64,000 nt of DNA from contig NZ_CP091913.1 of assembly GCF_022063185.1 (NCBI RefSeq), positions 4,166,001 to 4,230,000 of the forward strand, in the 5' to 3' direction. Made by a program: the position numbers and the translations under genes. The DNA is from Nostoc sp. UHCC 0870 (GTDB taxonomy: Bacteria; Cyanobacteriota; Cyanobacteriia; Cyanobacteriales; Nostocaceae). The notes beneath the pieces were generated by a model, which saw nothing but the letters and a program-made list of their open reading frames with translations, did not search any database and was not told where the DNA came from. Positions 8,431 through 16,662 of the stretch are shown piece after piece. Position 1 is the first letter of the stretch; each line of letters opens with the position of its first letter.

Positions 8431-8952
8431 TTAAGCATCAGATTTTGGCAGTTGAGCAAACTTTTCTGGATATATTGTGACTGTCAAATCTTGATCTTCA
8501 CGATTAGCGAGCGATCGCTTCACGTCACCCAGGTAAAGTGGTATAGAAAGACCTGGTTCTGGGTGGATAATGGTACGCGCCCGAACTGTTAGCTGATTAT
8601 CTCCCTGTCTACCCGAACGACCAAAAGAATAGAGGTTACTCGCAGCTTGAAGTAGTGTAGCTTCTACTTCTTCAGGTGAAAGTTGGGGTGATATGGCGAT
8701 TACTGCTTGGTTTGAACCATTATCGTAGACTAGGGTGTATTTAGCTGAACCTGGAATCACGGTACGACTCAAAGGCACTATTGACAGCGAAAATAAACCA
8801 ACAGTCAGCACCAACATAAAGCCAGTTATACCTACTAGCCGAAAGCGGATACCCCATTTAAACAGAAAAGCGAGTATTGCCAAAACAGCAAATACCAGTG
8901 TGGCAATACCCGACCATTGAGTATATTGAAAAAATTCAGATGTTGTAAGCAT
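8431..8952 (-). CDS. ycf51: Ycf51-family protein
   Basis: Membrane protein of 173 residues found in cyanobacteria and some algal plastids (Ycf51, formerly DUF2518); its role is unknown. Two membrane helices lie at residues about 16-34 and 39-57, followed by a soluble domain with the family pattern VYDNGSNQAVIAISPQL and SLYSFGR-like blocks (here NLYSFGRSGRQGDNQLTVRAR) and a late IPLYLGDVKRSL motif. The length is typical. It is a single gene; a tnpB-like remnant abuts its stop codon and a strong hairpin lies upstream. Confidence 0.88.
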   Translation of the reverse strand: MLTTSEFFQYTQWSGIATLVFAVLAILAFLFKWGIRFRLVGITGFMLVLTVGLFSLSIVPLSRTVIPGSAKYTLVYDNGSNQAVIAISPQLSPEEVEATLLQAASNLYSFGRSGRQGDNQLTVRARTIIHPEPGLSIPLYLGDVKRSLANREDQDLTVTIYPEKFAQLPKSDA

Positions 8953-9017
8953 ACAGATTGGCTACTTGGGTGTTTTTCCGTTCATGATTGACACACCTAT
9001 TTTACCGTTGACGGTTC

Positions 9018-9067
9018 GTAGTAAGGACTTTAGTCCTGATTTTTCTAAGGACTAAAGTCCTTACTAC
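9018..9067. repeat. Perfect 20-bp inverted repeat (hairpin)
   Basis: Arms at 9018-9037 and 9048-9067 are perfectly complementary over 20 bases, with a 10-base T-rich loop. There is no T-run after either arm, so it is not a standard terminator. The arms contain the internal palindrome AGGACTTTAGTCCT, a type of mobile palindromic repeat seen between cyanobacterial genes. Confidence 0.8.
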
Positions 9068-9151
9068 AAACTTGGTTATCCCTCAATTCAAATTTGATGC
9101 CCCTCTTGATTTTGACTTTTGCGTAGCGGTGTTAGTATCTCTGCTACTTTT

Positions 9152-9538
9152 TTAATCTTGTCGGCAAGTAATTGATTGATTTCCTGCATCAGATATAGAA
9201 ACATTTATCCAAAAGTCTGCCGGGCATTTTTCTAGGGAACTACCTATTCTAATTTGAATATCTTCTGCTAGTTTACAACGTTGAAATTGACCTTTTTCAT
9301 CAAAATATATATAATTTTGAGCTTTACATGGGAAAGTAGATATTCCTGAAGCAGAAGATAGTTGTAATGTTGTATTTTGGTTAATAATACAGGTGTGTAA
9401 AGAACCATTAGAATAACGCATAATAGTACCATTCTCACAGCTAATGGCAGCTTTAGCTGGTGGAGAAATAGCAAAATTTAGCCCAAAGATGCTGGCTGAA
9501 GATAGTAAGATTATAAAATTTAGATGGGGAATTTTCAT
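9152..9538 (-). CDS. Small secreted cysteine-containing protein
   Basis: Predicted 128-residue exported protein. A signal peptide ends near SPPAKAA (residue about 31), and the mature part contains six Cys residues that could form disulfides. No domain was recognised. The ATG start is clear and no partner gene overlaps. The order of hydrophobic signal and short Cys-spaced beta-rich segments suggests a periplasmic or surface protein. The function is unknown. Confidence 0.6.
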   Translation of the reverse strand: MKIPHLNFIILLSSASIFGLNFAISPPAKAAISCENGTIMRYSNGSLHTCIINQNTTLQLSSASGISTFPCKAQNYIYFDEKGQFQRCKLAEDIQIRIGSSLEKCPADFWINVSISDAGNQSITCRQD

Positions 9539-9572
9539 AGAGGTAGATGCCGATTAACTAACAAAAAATAAA

Positions 9573-9602
9573 CATAAAAAATGGCATCTTAAAAAAGATG
9601 CC
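9573..9602 (-). terminator. Rho-independent terminator for the minus strand
   Basis: Inverted repeat GGCATCTT/AAGATGCC at 9583-9602. Read on the minus strand it is followed by ATTTTTT, the form of an intrinsic terminator. It could end transcripts of the O-antigen-ligase-like gene about 200 bases upstream on that strand. Confidence 0.55.
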
Positions 9603-9804
9603 CGTTATGCAGGAAAAACCCCAAAGGGTTGTCCCTACACCTTCCCAACAATCAGCAACAGTGACTAATTTAGGTTAGTCACACTCACAGTCACAAACGT
9701 GAATGTAATCATCTTATTAACTACAACCTATAAATAACCGCAGTGTAACCACGGAAAATCAACTGCGGTGATCAATTTATTTAGTAGTTAAACTTACTAC
9801 TCAG

Positions 9805-11151
9805 TTAATCTTGATTGCTTGTCTGTTTATGATGAGCTTGATTGGAGTGATATACAGTGCCGCAAATAGCTGCCATCAATAACCAAGAGATGGTATTTAA
9901 TCTAAAGTCGAAAAGAGTAACATCAACAGTGTTAAATAGCAACCATTCCACAAAAACTACAAGATAACTAAAAAAGATTAATTTATTGGGAATGTGAGAG
10001 TTTTGTAAAAGTTGGATACCTGTAAACAATATCCAGCCTAGTAAGCCACAAAATAACAAAGTGCTTGGTAATCCAGTTTCCGCAGATAGCATCAAAAATA
10101 AATTATGGGGATGACCTAAATCAATGTTCATGTGGGCTTTATAGAGGGCTGTAAAATTACGCAATCCCCATCCTGTCCAGGGATGTTGCTGAGTCAAAGA
10201 CCAGGCAAACTCCCATTGGGTTTTTCGCATTAAGGCCACTGGTCTATCTGGATAGAGATTATCGTTCAACCTTGCCCAAAAGAAGGCAGGAACGATGCGG
10301 CGGAAGAGTTGAGCAATGGGGTTAGGGGCAAAAGCTGCCAACAGGACACTAGCAACGACTCCAGACACAGCAACCACCAACAACCGCCAACCTTGATAAA
10401 ATGCAAAAGCTAAACAGGCAATAATGGCGATCGCCCATCCATTACGCGAGTTAGTCAAAATTAAGGCGGCGAAGTCGGCAATTAAGATGATGGGGAGTAA
10501 GAAGTAGGCTTCCGCCGTGAGCGTCAGCCGAACGGGAGTAGGGAGTGGGGATTTATTGTTATTCCTGATACCCAGTCCCCGTTCCAGCAACAAACCTAAT
10601 CCTAGGGTGAAGACAATTGCTAAATATGCCGCAAAAATATTGGCGTGCATGAAAATAGCGGACATTCGGCCTGGGGGTATTCCGCCGGGTGCGATCGCTA
10701 CATCGACTAAAACCCACAAAACCTGTAACTGTAATGTCCAGCCAAAAAACAACTGTCCAAAACCCATAATTATGACTGGTACAGAAGCAACTACAAAAAT
10801 CTCAGCTATGCGTCTTAATTGAGCAATACTTTGAATTAGTGCGGTTAAACCAGCAAACAACCATAAAAATGGCAATAAATTAAATAACCCAACAAAAGCT
10901 GCCGTTTTATCCAGGGCAAAACTAGCAGATATAAACAATAAGACACTGAATACAGCAAACCCACGGTTAATGGGAATGCGAATTATCGTGCGGTATTGTT
11001 TTATCCAAGTGAGCAGTGCGGCCACAGCTATAGCCACAAATCCCAAAAAAGGACTTAGGGGGAATATTAGTAGACCGATTTGCAGGCAATTCCAAGGTAA
11101 CTGCAAATTCGGGTTGGGATGATAAACAGCTGACTTCAAGCTATCTCCCAA
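9805..11151 (-). CDS. O-antigen ligase family membrane protein
   Basis: Polytopic inner-membrane protein of 448 residues with about ten to twelve hydrophobic segments, the Wzy_C/O-antigen ligase block (WAIAIIACLAFAFYQGW) and the late motif PWTGWGLRNF...HPHNLFLMLSAETG. That block is the large periplasmic loop with conserved Arg/His seen in WaaL, Wzy and related ligases. It probably joins or polymerises lipid-linked glycans; the substrate is unknown. The start is TTG at 11149-11151, overlapping the end of the YaaW-family gene by 16 bases, so the two are probably cotranscribed. Around residues 200-215 the coding DNA resembles an intergenic repeat that reads in frame (SPLPTPVRLTLTAEAYF). Confidence 0.8.
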   Translation of the reverse strand: MGDSLKSAVYHPNPNLQLPWNCLQIGLLIFPLSPFLGFVAIAVAALLTWIKQYRTIIRIPINRGFAVFSVLLFISASFALDKTAAFVGLFNLLPFLWLFAGLTALIQSIAQLRRIAEIFVVASVPVIIMGFGQLFFGWTLQLQVLWVLVDVAIAPGGIPPGRMSAIFMHANIFAAYLAIVFTLGLGLLLERGLGIRNNNKSPLPTPVRLTLTAEAYFLLPIILIADFAALILTNSRNGWAIAIIACLAFAFYQGWRLLVVAVSGVVASVLLAAFAPNPIAQLFRRIVPAFFWARLNDNLYPDRPVALMRKTQWEFAWSLTQQHPWTGWGLRNFTALYKAHMNIDLGHPHNLFLMLSAETGLPSTLLFCGLLGWILFTGIQLLQNSHIPNKLIFFSYLVVFVEWLLFNTVDVTLFDFRLNTISWLLMAAICGTVYHSNQAHHKQTSNQD

Positions 11152-11978
11152 GATTCGCTACGGGTAAGACGAATTTGAGCCAAAGCAAACACAGTGGGGA
11201 TAATCCGACCGTAATTAGTCGTAATCATTCTCCAACCTAAATCTGCAAAAAACCATGCCCACATCATCGGCCCCACGACTGCGAATATACCGCGAACGGC
11301 TGTATATCGAGCTGCACTCAAGGTCATACCTCGCCGCGCCATTTGCAAAGTCACGTAGCTTTGAAACTGTGTAGTTGCTGCTTGAGAGCCTGCAACTACA
11401 GCATTTTTGGCTACTTCATATGTCGCAAAGTGGAGAGCAAATTGACGAGCAATTTGTTGCAAAAGCAATGGTTTAACAATAGATGTGACAGCCAAAGCAC
11501 TACCACCTTTGAACAATAAGCTCAAGGGGTCATGTTGTAATAAAGGTGGTAACGGTTCTGTCAATTCTGACTTCACCATCTGATTCTGCAATTGAAAAGT
11601 CAATTTTTGCTTTTCATTTTCTGGTAATTTTTTCCAAACTTGTCCCAGCAAATACAAAAATACTTCTGCTTCTAAATCAATGGTTGTTAAATCTTGAGAA
11701 TAGGGAATTTTTAAATACTTACAGACTTGAATCAGTGCTTGACGATAAGTCATCTGGTCTGTTTGTCCCCGTAAGACCGTCATCCCATCGGCGGCTAAAA
11801 AGCGAAAACGACTTTCTAATGAATCTAGCCAAGCTTGGTGGTTCTGGCTTTGGACTTCAATTGGTTCAGGTGTCTGAACATAATCTAAAGGATTAAACTT
11901 ACGGCTAAACAGAATTGCGGTTAAATCTTGCAATTCATCTTCGGTTGCTAACTCTAACGCCGCCCTCAGCTCATCCAA
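11136..11978 (-). CDS. YaaW (UPF0174) family protein
   Basis: Protein of 280 residues similar to E. coli YaaW, a family of unknown role. The N-terminal third starts MDELRAALELATEDELQDLTAILFSR, the family hallmark. The C-terminal third is hydrophobic and small-residue rich (KGGSALAVTSIVKPLLLQ; GIFAVVGPMMWAWFFADLG) and ends with the family motif TTNYGRIIPTVFALAQIRLTR. It is upstream of, and overlaps, the O-antigen-ligase-like gene. The start ATG follows a purine-rich stretch. The function is unknown; hydrophobic segments suggest membrane association. Confidence 0.8.
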   Translation of the reverse strand: MDELRAALELATEDELQDLTAILFSRKFNPLDYVQTPEPIEVQSQNHQAWLDSLESRFRFLAADGMTVLRGQTDQMTYRQALIQVCKYLKIPYSQDLTTIDLEAEVFLYLLGQVWKKLPENEKQKLTFQLQNQMVKSELTEPLPPLLQHDPLSLLFKGGSALAVTSIVKPLLLQQIARQFALHFATYEVAKNAVVAGSQAATTQFQSYVTLQMARRGMTLSAARYTAVRGIFAVVGPMMWAWFFADLGWRMITTNYGRIIPTVFALAQIRLTRSESWEIA

Positions 11979-12100
11979 TTTCCCTTCCTCCTTTTCAAAC
12001 AGCGTATCTGTAACCTATTCTACTATTAGCTTTTGGTAGTCAATAGTAGTTTTTTGTACAAGTGCTAATGACTTTAGGTGACAAATTAGGCGTATTTAAT

Positions 12101-12119
12101 TCGGAGTGAAGCGACGTGA
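12101..12119 (+). repeat. Short copy of the intergenic GGAGYGAAGCGAC repeat
   Basis: TCGGAGTGAAGCGACGTGAC directly precedes and includes the GTG start codon of the renalase-like gene. It matches the repeats before larE and narB, with GTG in place of TTG. Confidence 0.6.
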
Positions 12120-13180
12120 CTGATGTTGTAGTAATTGGTGCGGGTATGTCAGGGTTAATCTGCGCCCAGCAGCTAAGTCGAGCCGGATATTCAGTGGTGG
12201 TTGTGGACAAGTCTCGTGGTTTAGGAGGAAGACTTGCTACCCGTAGGTTATATGAAACTAGAGCAGATCATGGTGCTTGTTATCTCAATCCCAAAGGTGA
12301 ATTATTTACCAGTCTTGTAGATTTATTATGCGATCGCCATATCTTAGAAGTCTGGACAGATACAGTTTATCAGTTCACTACACACACTGGTTTATCTGCA
12401 CCCCAAAATCTTCGCCCTCGCTATGTTGCACCTGCGGGGATGAGTGCGATCGCTAAATTCCTGGCTCAAGATTTAAATATTTTGCTCAACCAGCGAGTTA
12501 CAGCTATTAACCTCACTGATGAAAACCATTGGCGGATCACTCTCGAATCCAGCCGTGAGGAATTAACTGCTAAAGCTTTAGTCATGGCTATTCCTGCACC
12601 CCAAGCTTTGATGCTGCTAGCACCATTAGGTGAAAGTGTTTTGGGTCAAAATTTTCTGGAAAATTTAAGTTCCGTAGAATTTTATCCTTGTATTAGTGTC
12701 ATGAGTGGCTATCCTGCTGGATTACAAACTCTACCAGATTGGAAAGCTGTCAGCTTGATAGATAATGCTGTTTTGGGATGGATTGGTGTAGACAGCAGCA
12801 AGCGTCATCAATCTTCACAACCTGTATTTGTGGTGCAAAGTAGTGCTAGTTTTGCCCAATTGCATCTAGAATCACTAGACTTACAACCTACAGGACAACA
12901 GATGTTGCAATATGCAGCCACAATTTTAAAACTTCCTTGGCTGGATACCCCTGAATGGATGCAGGTACATCGTTGGCGTTATGCCTTTCCTAGTATTCCT
13001 TGGCCAGAAAAGATTCTCAAGGCTGAGACGGCTTTGCCTTTAGTCTGCTGTGGAGATTGGTGTGGTGGTAATCTTGCAGAAGGTGCGATGCTGTCTGGGT
13101 TTGGCGCATCTCAAGAAATTAACCAGAATTTAGAAAATTTAATCTTGCCAGATGTGAACTTTTTCAAAGATTTTCCCTAA
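12116..13180 (+). CDS. FAD/NAD(P)-dependent oxidoreductase, renalase-like
   Basis: Flavoprotein amine-oxidase-type fold, 354 residues. An N-terminal dinucleotide-binding motif (VVVIGAGMSGLICAQQL, residues about 4-20) is followed by the GG-doublet motif DKSRGLGGRLATRR with a HGACY segment typical of renalase-like proteins. The C-terminal FAD motif is CCGDWCGGNLAEGAMLSG. Renalase oxidises alpha/beta isomers of NAD(P)H; for cyanobacterial members the substrate is not established. The start is GTG at 12116 inside a short intergenic repeat; no better start is seen. It stands alone and is followed by a good terminator. Confidence 0.82.
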   Translation: MTDVVVIGAGMSGLICAQQLSRAGYSVVVVDKSRGLGGRLATRRLYETRADHGACYLNPKGELFTSLVDLLCDRHILEVWTDTVYQFTTHTGLSAPQNLRPRYVAPAGMSAIAKFLAQDLNILLNQRVTAINLTDENHWRITLESSREELTAKALVMAIPAPQALMLLAPLGESVLGQNFLENLSSVEFYPCISVMSGYPAGLQTLPDWKAVSLIDNAVLGWIGVDSSKRHQSSQPVFVVQSSASFAQLHLESLDLQPTGQQMLQYAATILKLPWLDTPEWMQVHRWRYAFPSIPWPEKILKAETALPLVCCGDWCGGNLAEGAMLSGFGASQEINQNLENLILPDVNFFKDFP

Positions 13181-13214
13181 TTATTGCATCTATCGTTAGA
13201 CTGGTTGCTCGATA

Positions 13215-13252
13215 TAGTAAGTGTCATTGTTGTGACTTACTAATTTTTTTTA
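13215..13252 (+). terminator. Rho-independent terminator after the renalase-like gene
   Basis: Inverted repeat TAGTAAGT/ACTTACTA with a 12-base loop, followed by a run of seven T (13245-13251), 35 bases after the stop codon. Confidence 0.75.
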
Positions 13253-13719
13253 AGCCTAATAATAGTGTTTAAGAGAATCTATAGATGATCATGTCAAATT
13301 CATATGCAGAGGTGTATTCTGATTTTGCATAAAGAATATTCATATTCATGAGGGTTACACTTTACCTATTCGTTCACAGTCATTAATGCTTTTATCCTGC
13401 TTTTATCTTGATCCCAAATTACTTATGATTAGTTTTATGTAGATTTTCATCAAAATCTCATAAATTTGGAAAAATTAAAATATAAATGTGAAAAGTCAGT
13501 AATTTACTTATTGACTTAGAGTATTTGCTCATTAGTTATGCTGCCAAAATTATCAAATTCCTAAAAAATTAGTAGAGCCATATACGTGGTATTCTACCCA
13601 AATAAAAAGTTCGTTTATGGTCGGAAGCTTAGTAGCTAGCAGTGAAAGCTGGCTATTAACAGACTTGATTATCTACACCTATTAAGTGCCAAAAAAAGAT
13701 AAAAAAGGATTAAAAACTT
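13253..13719. other. Long leader/non-coding region before the ComFB-like gene
   Basis: AT-rich 467-base region without recognisable genes. The length upstream of a small gene suggests a promoter and perhaps a long untranslated leader, but no known riboswitch was recognised. Confidence 0.45.
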
Positions 13720-14097
13720 ATGAAAACAGTAGTGAATTTAACACAGCAATCAGTCCTAGGAGAGATTGAAAATGTTTTAGATACATACTCATACTATCCT
13801 TATCAACAAGCGTTTGCAATTCCTGATTTACGACAAGAGTTAATTGCTTTTGTCCTGAACCGAATTCCTTGCTTTTATAGTGCAGTAGCTGAATTACAAC
13901 TAGTACCGCCAAGTTGCGATCAAGAAAGCCAGGTCAATCAAAAGTTACCTCGAAGTCCTTTAGAGCAACAACTACACGTCCAAAATTTGATTCATCAAGG
14001 CATTTACGCTATCTTTCAAGCAAAATCAGCTTGGATTAGCCATTACCTATGCGAATCAGTTGAGCCTAGTTCTGAACCATCTCACTGGTTTGGTTAA
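13720..14097 (+). CDS. Small ComFB-like protein
   Basis: Soluble protein of 125 residues. The core DLRQELIAFVLNRIPCFYSAVAE resembles the pattern of ComFB-domain proteins, in which an ALNRLPPxYA motif precedes a helical C-terminus; the second half (PLEQQLHVQNLIHQGIYAIFQAK) fits the rest of that fold. ComFB-domain proteins of cyanobacteria include a c-di-GMP receptor reported from Anabaena; whether this paralogue binds c-di-GMP is unknown. The start ATG is preceded by an A-rich stretch. The gene is monocistronic, with a long upstream region and its own terminator. Confidence 0.5.
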   Translation: MKTVVNLTQQSVLGEIENVLDTYSYYPYQQAFAIPDLRQELIAFVLNRIPCFYSAVAELQLVPPSCDQESQVNQKLPRSPLEQQLHVQNLIHQGIYAIFQAKSAWISHYLCESVEPSSEPSHWFG

Positions 14098-14116
14098 TAC
14101 TGTAAAAAATTGGAGT

Positions 14117-14168
14117 TGGATGCCAAATTTAATTTCTTTTGAAGGGTAATGGCATCCATTAAGTTTTT
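14117..14168 (+). terminator. Rho-independent terminator after the ComFB-like gene
   Basis: Perfect 9-base arms TGGATGCCA/TGGCATCCA (14117-14125 and 14150-14158) followed by a T-rich run ending near 14168. Confidence 0.7.
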
Positions 14169-14400
14169 TAGATAAGCTCTTGCCAAGAATAAACCGATTC
14201 GTGGCAAGGGCTTAAGAATAAGTATCAAATAATAGCTGATTTAAGTAGATGCGATTGCCTACTGGTGCGGAGCATCGTTGCTCATGTAATTAATTCCTGA
14301 TGTCAAAAATGATGATCGCCTGACTCTAGATTTGATGTATCTGAAGCTATAAAATAGGCGATGGTCTACACTCTAAAAAGTGAAGAGGTGATGAAACTAT
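14169..14400. other. Non-coding region
   Basis: No gene seen. A short imperfect hairpin with CTTGCCA/TGGCAAG arms lies at about 14176-14208. No HicA-type toxin gene was found next to the HicB-like gene that follows. Confidence 0.4.
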
Positions 14401-14640
14401 TTATGCTAGTTGATGACGCTCTTCTTCTAAAAAGAATGTTTCAACGTTTTCAAATAGAGAACGTTCTTGTTCTTCGTATTCTGGTTGCATCATTTCTACA
14501 ACGTAGATAAGTTCGCCACGGGCTTGATCCGGTGTTCTTCCCCAGTTATGACAATTACATATTGATGGTAGATGGGTAGCAGTGTATGTGCCATGATCGC
14601 CGGGACGGGTTGCAGTGGTGTAGTCTTGCTGCGGCTTCAT
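14401..14640 (-). CDS. HicB-like (UPF0150) protein, no HicA partner seen
   Basis: Protein of 79 residues with the compact HicB/UPF0150 fold pattern: a short beta strand (GTYTATHLPSICNCHNWGRT) followed by the helix PDQARGELIYVVEMMQPEY. HicB proteins neutralise the HicA mRNA-targeting toxin, but many HicB-like genes in cyanobacteria stand alone. No dsRBD-like HicA frame was found on either side, and there is no C-terminal DNA-binding extension. Antitoxin function is therefore not supported; the fold is. Confidence 0.65.
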   Translation of the reverse strand: MKPQQDYTTATRPGDHGTYTATHLPSICNCHNWGRTPDQARGELIYVVEMMQPEYEEQERSLFENVETFFLEEERHQLA

Positions 14641-14763
14641 AGAAATAGTGTGAGGTTGAAATTACATATTCAGTGTATAAGCAAAATCCCCAAATTAGGA
14701 AAAATCAGGTGCGATACGTATAAAACGAAATCGTACCGTAACAATTTATATCAAAGCTGGATC

Positions 14764-15000
14764 ATGAATCAAAATATCAACTATCAAGATTCTGCATTAA
14801 AAAGTCTGAAGATTGTTAACAAAGAACTCCTAAATTCTTGGGTGATTGCGCGGTTACTACCTGATATGCAAAGACTGACTGTTGCTAGCTTCCGCAGTCG
14901 TTCTCATGCAGAAGGTTATTTGCGAAATTTGCGTCAACTCATCCCTGATGCTGATTTTGTGGTGGTTTTTGATTGTCAACAGGACGAAAATATCATTTAA
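14764..15000 (+). CDS. Small conserved protein, function unknown
   Basis: A 78-residue soluble protein starting at ATG 14764. A longer frame opens upstream but that part reads over the HicB promoter region and looks non-coding. The segment SWVIARLLPDMQRLTVASFRSRSHAEGYLRNLRQLIPDADFVVVFD has the alternating pattern of a small SPOR-like alpha/beta domain (residue run about 27-72), common in short cyanobacterial proteins. No partner was recognised. Confidence 0.6.
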   Translation: MNQNINYQDSALKSLKIVNKELLNSWVIARLLPDMQRLTVASFRSRSHAEGYLRNLRQLIPDADFVVVFDCQQDENII

Positions 15001-15095
15001 GTTATGGGAAGCGATCGACGTTCCCTGACAGAGGCTGGGCTAAAATCCTCATATATATGTTGAGTGAGGTACAAGAACCCCACCCCCAACCCCCT

Positions 15096-15171
15096 CCCCG
15101 CCTGCGAGGAGGGGGCTATCATATATATCACACCCTGCTCCCCCGCCTGCGAGGAGGGGGCTATCATATAT
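15096..15171. repeat. Two direct 31-base repeats, each with a hairpin
   Basis: A 31-base unit begins CCCCGCCTGCGAGGAGGGGG and ends CTATCATATAT; it occurs at 15096-15126 and 15141-15171 (period 45 bases). Each copy carries the inverted repeat CCCCGCCTGCGAGGAGGGG. Such C/G-rich hairpins are repeated elements of cyanobacterial intergenic DNA. Two copies with a 14-base gap do not make a CRISPR. Confidence 0.8.
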
Positions 15172-15267
15172 CTCATTTGATTAGGAAACGCTATGGATAT
15201 CGCTTTACCCTGCGCTAACTCTACAATATAGGCAGTTGCTATTATCGCCTCACTAGAATTTACGCTG

Positions 15268-16218
15268 ATGAACAACAAAAGCAAGCCAGATTGGGCTGGT
15301 GAAAGTTTACTCTCCAATTTTGTTAATCTATTAATTCAGAGCAAACCCATTTACGGTGTGATGAAACACCAAGCTAGGCAAGTCCTGATCAAAACGGCTG
15401 AAAAAAATGGGATTCCCTGGCGTAAAAATTATGAGGCACTCCAAGCATCGGTAGAAAAACAACTGTTAGCAGCCGTGACTAACCCGCGTGTTGTTTATCC
15501 CGACTATTACAAAGTTCCTTTTCATGCTTACTCTGAGGGGAATCTGTGTTGGGATGCTGCCTTTGAAACGGAATCGGCTACCTATGCGATGGCGTTGCGG
15601 GTATGGCCACAAGAAAACCTGACTTGGCAAGATGCCCATGCTAGACTCAGAGGTACTTTTCATGATGCTTTGGGGACATACGCACCTCAGCCAGTTAGGG
15701 ATATTTTAGATATTGGTTGTTCTGTCGGTGTATCTACTTTGGCATTACACCGTTATTATCAAAGCCGGGAAAGATATCCAGTTCGCACAGTGGGTTTGGA
15801 TTTGTCCCCTCATATGCTGGCTGTAGCTAGGACTAGAGATGTTAATAGTGAGATAGCCGAATGGATTCATGGTAGGGCAGAAAACACGGGTTTACCAGAT
15901 AACTCCTTTGATTTGGTAACTCTCCAGTTTGTCATCCATGAACTTCCCAGTTATGCCAGCCAGGAAATTTTCGCGGAGGCAAAAAGGTTACTCAGACCTG
16001 GTGGTTATATTGCCTTGGTAGATAATAACCCGCGATCGCCTGTAATCCAAAATTTACCCCCTGTCTTGTTCACTCTCATGAAAAGCACTGAGCCTTGGAG
16101 TGACCAATATTATATTTTTGATGTTGAGACAGCACTGCAAGAAGTAGGTTTCCTAGAACCTGTGACAGTTCCCAGCGACCCCCGCCACCGGACAATTATT
16201 GCGAGGAAGCCGGATTAG
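15268..16218 (+). CDS. Class I SAM-dependent methyltransferase
   Basis: Protein of 316 residues. The N-terminal 140 residues form a helical domain without a known name. The Rossmann methyltransferase domain starts at about residue 143 with motif I DILDIGCSVGVS (145-156), motif II acidic Asp in VGLDLSPHML, motif III around HGRAENTGLPDNSFDLV and post-motif LLRPGGYIALVD. The order is that of methyltransferase family 11/25 proteins. The substrate is unknown; cyanobacterial homologues are single genes. ATG at 15268 is the only good start. A HIP1-based terminator hairpin follows. Confidence 0.82.
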   Translation: MNNKSKPDWAGESLLSNFVNLLIQSKPIYGVMKHQARQVLIKTAEKNGIPWRKNYEALQASVEKQLLAAVTNPRVVYPDYYKVPFHAYSEGNLCWDAAFETESATYAMALRVWPQENLTWQDAHARLRGTFHDALGTYAPQPVRDILDIGCSVGVSTLALHRYYQSRERYPVRTVGLDLSPHMLAVARTRDVNSEIAEWIHGRAENTGLPDNSFDLVTLQFVIHELPSYASQEIFAEAKRLLRPGGYIALVDNNPRSPVIQNLPPVLFTLMKSTEPWSDQYYIFDVETALQEVGFLEPVTVPSDPRHRTIIARKPD

Positions 16219-16262
16219 TGGGGAGTGCTGAGTGCGAATAGGTTAAATACAAAATTATAAAG

Positions 16263-16299
16263 AAAGCGATCGCTCTGCAAGAAGGCGATCGCTTTTTTT
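16263..16299 (+). terminator. Terminator-like hairpin built on two HIP1 sites
   Basis: Arms AAAGCGATCGC/GCGATCGCTTT separated by an 11-base loop and followed by TTTTTT. It lies 45 bases after the methyltransferase stop codon. Confidence 0.7.
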
Positions 16300-16380
16300 A
16301 CCTACAATTATTGTAGATATTAGATAATGCAGCCTAAATTAGTAGACACCCCACCGCCAAATGTGTATTGCCGTACTCTT

Positions 16381-16572
16381 ATGGAAAATCAGATAGGTTT
16401 TATTGTGAAATTGTTGGTACTCTCAGCATTGTTATCGGCGTTGATTAAGTATGCAGCACCGAGTTTACCGATTCCCTCAACGGATGCTATTGCTTTAATA
16501 TTCGTTTTATTGCCTACAGTGATGATAGCGATCGCTCTAGCATGGCGATTCCAAACCCAGAAACAAACTTAA
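16381..16572 (+). CDS. Small membrane protein
   Basis: About 63 residues from ATG 16381 (an in-frame ATG at 16327 would add 18 residues of unlikely, proline-rich sequence). Two predicted membrane helices: FIVKLLVLSALLSALIKYA and AIALIFVLLPTVMIAIALAW. No known domain. Genes like this occur next to transport genes in many Nostocales, but I cannot name a function. It lies 90 bases upstream of the AI-2E-type transporter gene on the same strand, so the two may share a transcript. Confidence 0.6.
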   Translation: MENQIGFIVKLLVLSALLSALIKYAAPSLPIPSTDAIALIFVLLPTVMIAIALAWRFQTQKQT

Positions 16573-16662
16573 CTAAACACCTCTAGGCGATAGCCACAAA
16601 AATCAGCTAACCTACTGGAACTGCTAAGAATCCGCATCAAGCCAAAAGTTGGGAGTCAGCCT

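Noticed and set aside
14572..14763. Longer frame upstream of the small protein at 14764
   Set aside because: The extra part overlaps the HicB coding end and looks non-coding; ATG 14764 is preferred.
15096..15171. Two 31-base direct repeats looked like a CRISPR start
   Set aside because: Only two copies, 14 bases between them, each copy itself a C/G-rich hairpin, and no cas genes. It is an interspersed repeat pair.
16327..16380. Upstream ATG for the small membrane protein
   Set aside because: Adds a proline-rich, non-conserved-looking stretch before the helix; ATG 16381 is better.
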